From Avichristensenella sp031549105 (lineage in GTDB: Bacteria; Bacillota; Clostridia; Christensenellales; Aristaeellaceae): DNA of 22,464 nucleotides. Below, in pieces: positions 1 through 7,963 of this stretch. Within the stretch, counting starts at the first letter, position 1. Every line of letters begins with the position of its first letter. A program made the translations under genes and the position numbers. The stretch lies in contig JAVBQK010000050.1 in the NCBI GenBank assembly GCA_031549105.1, forward strand, positions 1 through 22,464, written 5' to 3'. Below the pieces are notes generated by a model. That model saw only the letters and a list, made by a program, of their open reading frames with translations, was not told the origin of the DNA and did not search any database.

Positions 1-43
1 CCCCCCCCCCCCCCGTTCCCCCGTTCCCCGTTCCTTCCCCCCG
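1..43. repeat. C-rich tract, probable tail of the hairpin repeat family
   Basis: The window opens with 14 C residues followed by GTTCCCC-type units repeated about three times. The full repeat copies further on end in CTGGCGTTCC, and the copy at 21431-21535 continues, on the minus strand, as CGTTCCCCCGTTCCC. That is the same unit seen here, so this is probably the last part of a further copy whose hairpins lie outside the window. Orientation would be plus. The pure C run could also be an assembly-edge or homopolymer artefact. Confidence 0.4.
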
Positions 44-67
44 CTCTCACATGAAGGAGGTGCTCCC

Positions 68-550
68 ATGTTCACCATCCGCGCCGCGACCCCGGCCGAT
101 ACCGGCCTTGTCCTTACGTTTATCCGCGACCTGGCGGAGTATGAGAAGATGATTGACCAGGTCGTCGCCACCGAGGAGTTGCTGCATGAGTGGCTGTTCG
201 AGCGACACGCTGCTGAGGTCATCTTGGGCGAGGAGGACGGCGCTGCGGTGGCTTTTGCGCTGTACTTCCATAACTTTTCAACGTTCCTGGGGCGCGCGGG
301 GCTGTATTTGGAGGATCTGTTTGTTCGGCCGGATTACCGGGGCAAGGGGTACGGCAAGGCGATGCTGCGCAATTTGGCGCAGATTGCGCTCACGCGTGGG
401 TGCGGAAGGCTGGAGTGGTGGTGTCTGGATTGGAACCGGCCCAGCATAGACTTTTACCTGAGCCTTGGCGCGGAGCCGATGGTCGATTGGACGACGTACC
501 GGCTTACCGGCGGCGCGCTGAAGGCGATGGCGAAGGAGGATGGCGCATGA
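68..550 (+). CDS. GNAT family N-acetyltransferase, SSAT-like
   Basis: This 160-residue protein has the size and layout of small GNAT acetyltransferases, which move an acetyl group from acetyl-CoA to an amine. The acetyl-CoA pyrophosphate-binding motif is RGKGYG at residues 91-96, preceded by the strand LYLEDLFVRPDYR. The order IR-A-T-AD near the N-terminus, LYLEDLFV, then WNRPSIDFYLSLGA near residues 122-135 resembles the spermidine/spermine N1-acetyltransferase (SSAT) subgroup, whose bacterial members have varied amine or amino-acid-like substrates. The start is set by AAGGAGGTG at 54-62, five bases before the ATG. The stop overlaps the ATG of the next acetyltransferase (ATGA), so the two are translationally coupled. 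No promoter is visible in the C-rich upstream stretch. The substrate cannot be told from sequence. Confidence 0.9.
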   Translation: MFTIRAATPADTGLVLTFIRDLAEYEKMIDQVVATEELLHEWLFERHAAEVILGEEDGAAVAFALYFHNFSTFLGRAGLYLEDLFVRPDYRGKGYGKAMLRNLAQIALTRGCGRLEWWCLDWNRPSIDFYLSLGAEPMVDWTTYRLTGGALKAMAKEDGA

Positions 551-1119
551 CCAACAAGGGTACCCAGACGCTCTTCAGCCGGCGGCTTACGCTGCGGCAG
601 TTTACGGTGGATGACGCGCAGGCGATGTACGATACCTGGGCCAGCGATGCGGATGTCACCAAGTACCTCTTCTGGGACGTGCACCCCAATGTCGATGCCA
701 CACGCATCCTGCTGGGCGTTTGGGTGGAGCAGTATAAGATGGACGGCTGCTACAACTGGGCCATTGAGTACCGGGGCGCGTTGATTGGCAATATCTCCGT
801 GGTGACCACGAGCGTGCGAGACGAGTACGCGGAGATTGGCTACTGCGTCGGGCGGGCATACTGGGGTCAGGGCATCATGACAGAGGCGCTGGCGCGCGTG
901 CTGCGCTTCCTGTTTGAGGAAGTGGGTCTGCACCGCATTTACCTCAAGCATGATGAGCAGAACGGAGCATCCGGGCGGGTCATGGTCAAGAACGGCATGG
1001 TCTACGAAGGGACACTCCGCAAACAACATCGGCGCCGCGACGGCACCTGGGCGGACCTTCCGCTCTACGGCATCCTCCGCGAGGAATGGGAGCGAGGCCC
1101 GCACCGCTGGCAATCATAG
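547..1119 (+). CDS. GNAT family N-acetyltransferase, RimJ/RimL-like
   Basis: This 190-residue protein belongs to the RimJ/RimL-type GNAT acetyltransferases, which acetylate protein N-termini, antibiotics or small amines. The N-terminus has the usual TQTLFSRRLTLRQFTVDDA pattern (residues 6-24). The acetyl-CoA motif region runs from EIGYCVG (about residue 96) through YWGQGIMTEAL, with GQG as the core, and KNGMVYEGTLRKQ follows near the C-terminus as usual in the family. The open frame extends upstream to 400, but the ATG at 547 overlaps the stop of the preceding acetyltransferase and gives the normal family N-terminus, so I chose it. It is the second gene of a tight unit that probably continues into the GtrA gene 13 bases downstream. 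The exact substrate is unknown. Confidence 0.9.
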   Translation: MTNKGTQTLFSRRLTLRQFTVDDAQAMYDTWASDADVTKYLFWDVHPNVDATRILLGVWVEQYKMDGCYNWAIEYRGALIGNISVVTTSVRDEYAEIGYCVGRAYWGQGIMTEALARVLRFLFEEVGLHRIYLKHDEQNGASGRVMVKNGMVYEGTLRKQHRRRDGTWADLPLYGILREEWERGPHRWQS

Positions 1120-1132
1120 GAGACGGACATAC

Positions 1133-1546
1133 ATGCTCAAGAAACTACGGGAACTTTACCATAGACACGGCGACCTGCTCCGCTATGTGGTCATCGGCGC
1201 GGCGACCACGGGGATCGATCTGATTTTCTTCGCGCTTTTCCATACGGCACTGGGCATTGGCTATGCGGTTGCCAAGGTGCTTACCTGGGTGGTCGCGGTA
1301 ACGTTCGCATTCTGCGGCAACAAATGGGTCGTTTTCCGCACAAAGGGTACGGACGGCCGCACGCTCCTTGGCGAGGCCGTCCGCTTCTTTGCGATGCGGG
1401 TGGTGACATTGGTGCTGTCCGTGTTGCTTCTTTACCTGTTTATTGACCTGTGGGGCATGGAGAGCAACCTGGCCAACCTCATCGATAATGTGGTCGTCAT
1501 CGTGCTCAACTACGTGCTCAGCAAACTTTTCGTCTTCACAAAATAG
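1133..1546 (+). CDS. GtrA-like family membrane protein
   Basis: This is a 137-residue protein of the GtrA family (PF04138), small four-helix membrane proteins that take part in moving or modifying lipid-linked sugars for cell-surface polysaccharides or teichoic acids. Four hydrophobic segments are visible at about residues 16-38, 43-60, 82-104 and 112-130. The family hallmarks are present: FAFCGNKWVVF (residues 58-68) after the second helix and VLNYVLSKLFVF at the C-terminus. AGGAG at 1118-1122 sits ten bases before the ATG and overlaps the stop of the upstream acetyltransferase gene. A longer open frame from 914 lies inside that gene and is rejected. No glycosyltransferase partner is adjacent. 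The 3' end overlaps the end of the convergent permease gene by 11 bases. Confidence 0.88.
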   Translation: MLKKLRELYHRHGDLLRYVVIGAATTGIDLIFFALFHTALGIGYAVAKVLTWVVAVTFAFCGNKWVVFRTKGTDGRTLLGEAVRFFAMRVVTLVLSVLLLYLFIDLWGMESNLANLIDNVVVIVLNYVLSKLFVFTK

Positions 1547-2984
1547 TATCCTGCCGCATGGTCCGCCACGCGATCGCGCCGCACGCCCCGCATAGGAGCA
1601 GCGGCGCGAGCAGTGTCAGCAGGTAACCGGCAGCGCTGACGCCCGGTTGGGTCATCGTCTGCTGCCGCAGCAAAAGGCTTGAAGGATACAGCTCTGCCGA
1701 AAGGATATACGTCGTGGGCGTCAGCGAGTCGCCCCAGGCCGTCGCAGCCGCAAGGCATGCGGGCATCAGCGCCAGCAGCCACGTGGGCCGCCCGTTAAGC
1801 TTTGGCATGCCCGCCAGCCGTGCGCACAACAGCGTCAGCATCAGCCCCTTGGGCGTGAAGAGCGCCACCGCCGCCGTCGGCAGCGTCGTGCCGACAAATC
1901 CCATTTGCTTGAGCAGCAAGAACTCCGCCGCGTAAGGTCTCAGCGCGCACAGCAGCAGCCCCGCCACCGCACAGAATACGCCGTAGCGCATTGTCCGCAT
2001 CGCGGTGATCGCCGCCCATGCGATCGGCAGCGCCATTGCGAACGCCAGCGCTGTGGACAGCAGCTGTGCCGGGATGCCGGTCAGGGATACCGCTTCGCCC
2101 GTCAGGTTAAGCCGTCCGCCCAGCACCACCCAGCCCACCACCGCAAGCACCGCCGCGGCCGATGCCCAGGCTACGAAGGGCATCTCCCCCGTTTCCCGCA
2201 CCACCGTATCCAGCGGCGCGCTGTGCCTCCGCAGAAAAACCCAGTACACGCCAGCGCATACCACCGCGCCCAGCAGCCCTTGTAGCAGCAGCTTGAGGAT
2301 GAACGCTGCCGCGCCGGTGCTCAGCTCCAGGCTCATCAGCCCGATGCGGTACGCGTAGGTGTCCAGCGTCTCCATCGTGGAATAGGAGAGGGGCGACTGC
2401 ATCAGCCGCAGCAGCTCCGTGTCCGGCGTCAGGCAGGTGAACGCGCTCAGCAGCGCCGCCCAGCCGATGCCCTGCCAGAAACCGCCCGCCGGGCGCGCCA
2501 TCTCAAATGCCGCACCGAAAAAGCCGACCAGCCCCGCGCCGGATACCGCCGTGATCGCGATGAAAAACCACCGGCTCAGGTTGATGTTCTCTGCCAGCGC
2601 GGGCAGCACGCCCACCGCCCAGCAGATGTTGGGCACGAATGTGGGCAGTAGAAGCAGCCCCAGCGCGATATACCTGGGCACGCCCTCGCGGATGCGCGGC
2701 ACAAACCAGCCCAAAGCCGCACCCAGCAAGACCGAACCCACAAACCCCGCTACGCTCAGCAGCAGGCCGTTCCCGACGGCGCTGCCCATCACGGGCGACT
2801 GTAGAACCTGCCGGTACGCGGCAAAGCCCGTCCACGGGCTGCCGCCAAGGCCCGCCACGGGCCGGTAGCTCTTCAGGCTCAGCAGCACGCTGTACCATAC
2901 CGGGACCATCACCAGCGCCACCAGCGTTACCAGCAGCGCCACCGCAAACGCCGCTACGCGCGGCTTTCTTCTCTCCATCTCCAT
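1536..2984 (-). CDS. Fused carbohydrate ABC permease (LplB-like plus YtcP-like halves)
   Basis: This is a very hydrophobic 482-residue protein with about a dozen predicted membrane segments. The first half resembles LplB-type permeases of the CUT1 carbohydrate ABC importers: a first helix, then LKSYRPVAGLGGSPWTGF (residues 37-54), a block of helices, and QSPLSYSTMETLDTYAYRIG (196-215). The second half resembles the YtcP-type partner, ending with AWGDSLTPTTYILSAELYP (416-434) and a last helix. These subunits are normally two separate proteins of about 300 residues, so this looks like a fusion with a shortened second half. The EAA loop that contacts the ATPase is degenerate in both halves (EMARPAGGFWQG near 161; LAGMPKLNGRP near 390). 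The start follows GGGAGGT by six bases. No binding protein or sugar ATPase gene is in the window. A strong terminator separates it from the upstream GH31 gene, and I see no convincing promoter of its own. Confidence 0.75.
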   Translation of the reverse strand: MEMERRKPRVAAFAVALLVTLVALVMVPVWYSVLLSLKSYRPVAGLGGSPWTGFAAYRQVLQSPVMGSAVGNGLLLSVAGFVGSVLLGAALGWFVPRIREGVPRYIALGLLLLPTFVPNICWAVGVLPALAENINLSRWFFIAITAVSGAGLVGFFGAAFEMARPAGGFWQGIGWAALLSAFTCLTPDTELLRLMQSPLSYSTMETLDTYAYRIGLMSLELSTGAAAFILKLLLQGLLGAVVCAGVYWVFLRRHSAPLDTVVRETGEMPFVAWASAAAVLAVVGWVVLGGRLNLTGEAVSLTGIPAQLLSTALAFAMALPIAWAAITAMRTMRYGVFCAVAGLLLCALRPYAAEFLLLKQMGFVGTTLPTAAVALFTPKGLMLTLLCARLAGMPKLNGRPTWLLALMPACLAAATAWGDSLTPTTYILSAELYPSSLLLRQQTMTQPGVSAAGYLLTLLAPLLLCGACGAIAWRTMRQDTIL

Positions 2985-3028
2985 CCGGGCACCTCCCTCG
3001 CTCCTTTATTATGCCATCTTTCCCACAT

Positions 3029-3067
3029 AAAAAAAGTGGGGGCGGAGAATTGTTATTTCTCCACCCC
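3029..3067 (-). terminator. Rho-independent terminator after the GH31 gene
   Basis: Read on the minus strand, the arms GGGGTGGAGAA and TTCTCCGCCCC pair over 11 positions, one of them a T-G wobble. The loop is ATAACAA. CAC and then seven T residues follow (the T run is + strand 3029-3035). It lies just past the stop of the GH31 gene and before the permease gene, so it should end the URO-D/GH29/GH31 transcript. Confidence 0.88.
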
Positions 3068-3075
3068 ATATTGGC

Positions 3076-5340
3076 TCACTGCTTTAGAGACTGAAACGCG
3101 ATTGTAGTCTCGCGTCCGCCGTATTCCACCGTTTTATCCACCGTGCTCCCGTCCGCCCTGTGCAGGCATACCGCAAAGTCTTCCGGAACGGGATAGCTCC
3201 CCTGCACCGCCGCGATGGATAGGCGCTTTTCAGCATCGTCCCACGCAAAGGGAACGCGCGCCCAGCTGCCGGTTTCATACGAGTAGTCTTTGCCGTTGTC
3301 CAAGTAAAGCGAGAACGCCCCATCCGCCCCTTCCCAGACATGGATGCAGGCAAGTTCTCCCTGCGCATCGCCCAGCGCCAGAATCGCGCCCGCGCGGACA
3401 TACAGCGGCATCGTATCCAGCGGCACATCCAGCGAAAGCGTCTGCCCGCCGGAGATCAGGCTGCCGCCCTCCCAGGCGTACCAACCCGCGCAGCCGGGCA
3501 GATAGACCTGCTGGCGCGCCGCGCCGCCATCCATCGGCTGGGTGACCGGGCATACCAGCAGCGACGGGCCGAACATATAGCGGTCCGCCGTCTCCCGCAC
3601 ATTCACATCCTGCGGGAAGTCGAAAATCAGCTGGCGCATCATGGATTTACCTTCACAGCAGGCATCCGCCGCCAGCGTATACACGGTGGGCAGCAGCTGG
3701 TAGCGCAGGCGAATGTACTTGACGATCGCGTTGTACCAGGGGCTGCCTTCGCCGCCGAACTGCCACGGCTCGCGGGGTGTATCGGTGCCGTGTGAACGCA
3801 TCACCGGCAGGAACGCGCCCATCTGCAGCCAGCGCACGTACAGCTCCCGATATGCGGGGTCGTCTACCCCGCCGGGGAACTCGCCCTGCCAGAACCACGG
3901 CGCCTCTCCCTGTCCTTCGGGCGTACCGCTCCATTTGCGCCAGCTCGCCTCATTGCCCACGAAGAACGCGCCGATGTCCAGCGTCCAGAACGGAATGCCG
4001 CACATCGCCATGCTCAGCCCTTCGGCCATCTGGTTTCGATAGTCCTGCCAGCTGGCCTTGATATCGCCCGACCAGAGGATGACGCCGCACCGGTCGATTG
4101 ACGGCGAGCCGGAACGCGTCAGGTTCACCACGCGCTTTCCGGGCACATCGCGCCGCTGGTGCTCGTAGATGCCCCGGGCGTGGTGAAGCGCAAAGTCGTT
4201 GGCGTGCCGGGCGTCCATGTACTGCGTGGTCTGCGCGACGCTCATATCGTAGCGCTCGGCATCGGGCCGCTTCACGGGGCCGCTCCAGTCCGGGGTGAAT
4301 GGCTCGGTGGAGTCGCACCACCAGGCGTCGGTTCCGGCGGCGACCAGCTCGCGCGAGAGCTGCTTCCAGTAAAGGTCCTGTGCCTCCGGGTCAAACGCAT
4401 CATAGGTGTTCAGGTTTGCCAGCAGCTTCCCCGCCGCCATCATCTCCGCGTGGTCGGCTCCCTTGCGGTTGATGTTGGGCCAGACCGAGATCATGAACGC
4501 GACACCCTGCTTGTGCAGTGCGTCCACCATGGCTTTGAGGTCCGGGAAGCGCGCCTTATCCACAATCTTGTTGCCCCACTTGCCCTCCTCCCAGGAGAGC
4601 CAGTCCAGCACGATGCACGACAGCGGGATGTTCAGCTCCCGGAAGCGGGCTGCGGTCTCCAGAATCTCCTGCTGGGTCTTGTACCGCTCGCGCGACTGCA
4701 CGTAGCCAAATGCCCAGCGCGGCAGCAGCGCGGCGGGGCCGGTCAGCCTGCGCAGGCACGCAAGCAGGCCGTCGAAGCTATCGGCGGTAAAGAGATAATA
4801 CTCAATTGCGTCCGCCGCCTCAAACCGGAGTGAGAACCCTGTCTCGTCCGATGTGTACACCATCGGGCAGCCCATGTTAAACAGCAGGCCGTACCCGGCG
4901 GAGGAGAGCAGCACCGGCATGGGAATCTTCATGTTGTTTTGGTAGAGGTATTCGGTATCGCCCCGGTGGTTGAGCACGCCCTTTTCGTGCTGGCCCAGAC
5001 CGTAGAGAACTTCACCCTCGCCCACCTGGAAGCGCACGCTGCCGGTGCATGTCTCGCCCGTCTTGACGGCCTCGGCCTTCTCCAGAATGGCGCGCTCTCC
5101 GTCCACCGTGCGCTCCATGCGGAAGCTGGACTTCGCGGGGTCGAGCACATAAAGGTCGCGCCCAGAGAGACCCCAGCCGGATTGCGTGAGCAGCGGCTTG
5201 TCGCCAGTGACAAAGCGCACGGGCGCATCTCCGCCAAGGCGCACCGTTTCGTATGCATTGGGGTTTTGCACGTAGCTCCCGCCGCTTTCGCCACCGCAGA
5301 GCACGCGCAGGATCTGGCCGCTTAACTTGATTTCTTTCAT
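3076..5340 (-). CDS. Glycoside hydrolase family 31, probable alpha-xylosidase or alpha-glucosidase
   Basis: This 754-residue protein is a family GH31 retaining glycosidase that removes terminal alpha-linked xylose or glucose from oligosaccharides. An N-terminal beta domain with VLYGLGQHEKG (residues 111-121) precedes the TIM barrel, which starts near WAFGYVQSRERY (209-220). The catalytic nucleophile is Asp343 in WWCDSTEP and the acid/base is Asp426 in WSGDI, both intact. A C-terminal beta region (about 590-754) follows as in other members. There is no signal peptide, so it should act in the cytoplasm on imported oligosaccharides. GGAGA lies five bases before the ATG, and only eight bases separate it from the GH29 gene upstream. 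The fucosidase neighbours favour alpha-xylosidase activity, as on xyloglucan side chains, but GH31 specificity cannot be settled by eye. Confidence 0.93.
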   Translation of the reverse strand: MKEIKLSGQILRVLCGGESGGSYVQNPNAYETVRLGGDAPVRFVTGDKPLLTQSGWGLSGRDLYVLDPAKSSFRMERTVDGERAILEKAEAVKTGETCTGSVRFQVGEGEVLYGLGQHEKGVLNHRGDTEYLYQNNMKIPMPVLLSSAGYGLLFNMGCPMVYTSDETGFSLRFEAADAIEYYLFTADSFDGLLACLRRLTGPAALLPRWAFGYVQSRERYKTQQEILETAARFRELNIPLSCIVLDWLSWEEGKWGNKIVDKARFPDLKAMVDALHKQGVAFMISVWPNINRKGADHAEMMAAGKLLANLNTYDAFDPEAQDLYWKQLSRELVAAGTDAWWCDSTEPFTPDWSGPVKRPDAERYDMSVAQTTQYMDARHANDFALHHARGIYEHQRRDVPGKRVVNLTRSGSPSIDRCGVILWSGDIKASWQDYRNQMAEGLSMAMCGIPFWTLDIGAFFVGNEASWRKWSGTPEGQGEAPWFWQGEFPGGVDDPAYRELYVRWLQMGAFLPVMRSHGTDTPREPWQFGGEGSPWYNAIVKYIRLRYQLLPTVYTLAADACCEGKSMMRQLIFDFPQDVNVRETADRYMFGPSLLVCPVTQPMDGGAARQQVYLPGCAGWYAWEGGSLISGGQTLSLDVPLDTMPLYVRAGAILALGDAQGELACIHVWEGADGAFSLYLDNGKDYSYETGSWARVPFAWDDAEKRLSIAAVQGSYPVPEDFAVCLHRADGSTVDKTVEYGGRETTIAFQSLKQ

Positions 5341-5348
5341 GTTGTCTC

Positions 5349-6689
5349 CTATGCCTTGCCGGTAAAGTAGATGCGCTCCGCCTCCTGCCGAACGATCGGT
5401 GCATCCAGCGTCAGCGCGATGATGGTATCCGGCGCTTCCGGAAGCCCTTCCGGCAGGCTGATGGTGACGCCCTCGCCGTCCTGTGCATAGTCAAGCGCCG
5501 GACCGTTCAGCAGGCGACAGGCCGTGACCTTGCCCTCGGTCAGCGGAAGCCCCGCAAACGCCTTCCGGTCCAGAATGTGCACATAGACCGTGTTTCCCCG
5601 GTACGTCGTGCCGAACACATTGTCCACCGGCTCGACAGGGCCGCCGCGCGTGCCGTAGACGCTCTCTCCATTCTCGCGCAGCCATGCGCCGATTTCGCGC
5701 ATGCGGCCTACCACCTCAGGAGAAAGCTTGCCATTGCGATCAGGGCCGACATTCAGCAGCCAGTTGCCGTCACGGCAGACGACATTCGCCAGCATGCGGA
5801 TCAGCCAGTCAAAGTCGCTGACCGGATCGTTGGCCATCCAGCCCCAGGAAGTGCCGCTGCACACGCACATGTTCTTCTCCCACGGCACTGGCAGGATGCC
5901 GCCGGTGATCTCGTGGCTGCCCTCATCGCAATAGAAGTCACCTTCCCAACCCGAGCGCGGGTTGATCAGCGTCTTTGGGCTGCCCTCGCGTGCCAGCTTG
6001 TTGAGCTTCACCGGCTCCCAGAACCAGGCGCTGGAGGTATCGCTGCCCTTGTGGGCAAGCCAGCCGCCATCGTACCAGAGAATGTCGATGGGGCCATAGT
6101 TCTGCGTCAGCTCCCGCACCTGGCCGTAGCACTGGTCCTTCATCAGCTGTGCGTTCTCGGGCAGACCCGTGGGGTCGAAGTAACCCGGGAAGCGCCAGTC
6201 CATCGGCGAGTAATACAGCCCCGCGCGCAGGCCCGCCGCGCGGCAGGCGTCCACATACTCGCGGACAAAATCGCGGTGCGAGGCGGTGTTGTAGCTGGTG
6301 AACCCCTCATAGGCAGACGGGCTGTCCCAGAGCGCGAACCCGTCGTGGTGCTTCGCCACCAGCACCATGTACCCGGCGCCGAAGTCCTTCGCCAGCGATA
6401 CCAGCTCGTCCATCTGAAAATCCTGGGGATTAAACTCGCTTGCCAGCGCCTCGTACTCGTCCTTGGGGATGCTTTCCTTAAAGCGCACCCACTCGCCGCG
6501 CCCCAGGATGGAGTACAGGCCCCAGTGGATGAACATGCCCACCTTCGCATCGCGCCACCAGCGCAGATCCTCGGGCAGAAGGCTCAGCTCCTCGCACTTG
6601 ACGCCGCCCAGGCTTTTGAGGTTGATATTGGATTTGAGCATCGATTGCAGCTCGGCCCCGGTCATCTCGCGGGGCGGTTTCTTATCCAT
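5349..6689 (-). CDS. Glycoside hydrolase family 29 alpha-L-fucosidase
   Basis: This 446-residue protein is a GH29 retaining alpha-L-fucosidase, which releases terminal L-fucose from glycans. It shows the family blocks in order: WWRDAKVGMFIHWGLYS (residues 44-60), VAKHHDGFALWDSPSAY (111-127) with the conserved His-His, YYSPMDW (159-165), the nucleophile Asp207 in ILWYDGGW, and LLNVGPDRNGKL before the C-terminal beta domain. No signal peptide is present, so it is intracellular. AAGGAGG lies six bases before the ATG. It is the middle gene of the URO-D/GH29/GH31 unit. Which linkage (1,2, 1,3, 1,4 or 1,6) it prefers cannot be read from sequence. With the GH95 enzyme on the other strand, the locus holds two families able to act on fucose-type sugars. 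Confidence 0.93.
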   Translation of the reverse strand: MDKKPPREMTGAELQSMLKSNINLKSLGGVKCEELSLLPEDLRWWRDAKVGMFIHWGLYSILGRGEWVRFKESIPKDEYEALASEFNPQDFQMDELVSLAKDFGAGYMVLVAKHHDGFALWDSPSAYEGFTSYNTASHRDFVREYVDACRAAGLRAGLYYSPMDWRFPGYFDPTGLPENAQLMKDQCYGQVRELTQNYGPIDILWYDGGWLAHKGSDTSSAWFWEPVKLNKLAREGSPKTLINPRSGWEGDFYCDEGSHEITGGILPVPWEKNMCVCSGTSWGWMANDPVSDFDWLIRMLANVVCRDGNWLLNVGPDRNGKLSPEVVGRMREIGAWLRENGESVYGTRGGPVEPVDNVFGTTYRGNTVYVHILDRKAFAGLPLTEGKVTACRLLNGPALDYAQDGEGVTISLPEGLPEAPDTIIALTLDAPIVRQEAERIYFTGKA

Positions 6690-6710
6690 GGAGAGCCTCC
6701 TTGTGGGTTA

Positions 6711-7835
6711 TTATTTGTGCCGCCAGTCTCCCTCGATGTCCTTCCAGTTGCGCTCAGCATGCGCAAGCAGCCGATCGGCATCGGCTGTGGGCATCGGCGA
6801 GAAGTACAGGAACAGCGCGTTCGTGCCGTAGCGGCGCACCAGCCGGTCCACCCGGGCAATCTGCTCCTCCATCGGGCCGCCGTATACCTTCACCCATAGG
6901 CCCTTGCCAGCGGCAACAGCTTTGTCGTAGATGTGAAACCATTCCTCGTGCGCGCCGTCCGGGGCGTAGTCACCGCTGGTCCATTGCAGCGCGTCGATGC
7001 CGCCAATCTCCATGATCGCGTCCAGATGGCGGATCGCGTCCGGGCCATCCAGGTGGTACAGCACGCTATCAAGCTTCTTCGTCTGCTGGTCCAGGCTCTC
7101 CTGCACAAACTCGCGGAACTGCGTGGGCGAGATCATCGCGGAGAAGTCGCACTGGAGCTTCGCGGTGCGACCGGGACCCCAGATCTGGAACGTGGTAAAG
7201 CAGGATGCGCCGTCCTTATCCTTGGCAAGGTCGTAGAACCGGTCGTAGTAATCGAAATACGCGCCGGTAACTTGCCGCACCCGTTCCGCCACTTCCTCCG
7301 GCTCGTCCATCATGTCGAAGATCAGCTCCTGCGCGCCCCGCATCGACGCGAGGATGTCCAGGTTCTCGATGATATCGGGGATCGCCACGTAAAAATCATC
7401 CCCGGCAAGTGCGCGCACGTCCCGAAACAGGTGGATATGCCGGTCAAACCACTTGGCCCCCGGGTCGAACGCGAGCGGGGGGACATCCGCCCAGTTCGTA
7501 ACGAACGGCTCAAACCAGACCGTGCGCGGCTGGAAGTCAATCTCGCAGCCCAGGTACGCGGCCATCGACCCGGGGCCAAAGTCCACGCTGACGTTGGGGA
7601 AGCTCTCGGCGAGGAACTCGCTTGTTTCGCAGTAATAGCGGTACCGCTCGGCAATGCGGGCGGCGTCCAGGTACTTGTCCTGCATATCGCGGCTTTTCAG
7701 CGCCTCGGCGCGCACGGCATCGACCTTATCCTCGCGCCGCGCGACGATGTGCATCAGCGGCGTGCCCGCGTTCTGGCGCTTCCAGTACGCGGCCCATTTC
7801 TTCTGGGTATCGGCCCAATTATGCTTGCTCAGCAT
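6711..7835 (-). CDS. Uroporphyrinogen decarboxylase-like (URO-D superfamily) protein
   Basis: This 374-residue TIM-barrel protein resembles the URO-D/cobalamin methyltransferase superfamily and not true heme-pathway HemE. Recognisable blocks are FQIWGPGRTAKLQCDFSAMI (about 216-235), ISPTQFREFV, and YHLDGPDAIRHLDAI (260-274). The usual zinc-binding H-x-C of corrinoid methyltransferases is replaced by His261-Leu-Asp263, a form I associate with a subgroup found near carbohydrate genes. No corrinoid protein or heme gene is nearby. The ATG at 7833-7835 is preceded by AGGTGG at eight bases, so I prefer it to the GTG four codons upstream, which lies inside that ribosome binding site. It is first in the unit leading to GH29 and GH31, from its own promoter at 7887-7916. 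Its activity is unknown; a role in handling a sugar product is only inference. Confidence 0.82.
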   Translation of the reverse strand: MLSKHNWADTQKKWAAYWKRQNAGTPLMHIVARREDKVDAVRAEALKSRDMQDKYLDAARIAERYRYYCETSEFLAESFPNVSVDFGPGSMAAYLGCEIDFQPRTVWFEPFVTNWADVPPLAFDPGAKWFDRHIHLFRDVRALAGDDFYVAIPDIIENLDILASMRGAQELIFDMMDEPEEVAERVRQVTGAYFDYYDRFYDLAKDKDGASCFTTFQIWGPGRTAKLQCDFSAMISPTQFREFVQESLDQQTKKLDSVLYHLDGPDAIRHLDAIMEIGGIDALQWTSGDYAPDGAHEEWFHIYDKAVAAGKGLWVKVYGGPMEEQIARVDRLVRRYGTNALFLYFSPMPTADADRLLAHAERNWKDIEGDWRHK

Positions 7836-7886
7836 GATTTCACCCACCTGCTAATAATCATATTGCAACAGGGTAACGCTGGACCT

Positions 7887-7916
7887 ATTATAGCAATTTG
7901 TATAAAAGAGTGGCAA
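7887..7916 (-). promoter_or_regulatory. Sigma-A promoter with extended -10 for the URO-D/GH29/GH31 unit
   Basis: On the minus strand TTGCCA (7911-7916) is followed after 18 bases by a perfect TATAAT (7887-7892). The bases TGC directly before the -10 make an extended -10. Transcription would start near 7880, giving a leader of about 45 bases to the ATG at 7835. Confidence 0.8.
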
Positions 7917-7937
7917 TCACATAGGGGAAGCTTTTAG

Positions 7938-7952
7938 AATCTGTACTAGATT
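7938..7952. promoter_or_regulatory. Candidate operator: short inverted repeat upstream of the URO-D promoter
   Basis: AATCT and AGATT are perfect inverted arms around a 5-base centre (GTACT). The site lies about 21 bases upstream of the -35 box at 7911-7916 and just past the stop of the AraC-type response regulator, which is where an activator would bind. It is short and may be chance. Confidence 0.25.
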
Positions 7953-7963
7953 TGTGGATTTCT

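Noticed and set aside
400..546. Upstream extension of the second acetyltransferase to 400
   Set aside because: It lies inside the first acetyltransferase gene and encodes nothing family-like; the ATG at 547 overlaps the upstream stop and gives the normal N-terminus.
914..1132. Upstream extension of the GtrA frame to 914
   Set aside because: It runs through the acetyltransferase gene in another frame; AGGAG and the hydrophobic start fit the ATG at 1133.
2985..3028. Promoter for the fused permease gene
   Set aside because: CATAAT is present on the minus strand, but the -35 position falls in the terminator T run with no good match.
5577..6899. Long plus-strand open frame (440 codons) opposite GH29 and URO-D
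   Set aside because: It is a shadow of GC-rich coding sequence on the minus strand; the GH29 motifs show which strand is real.
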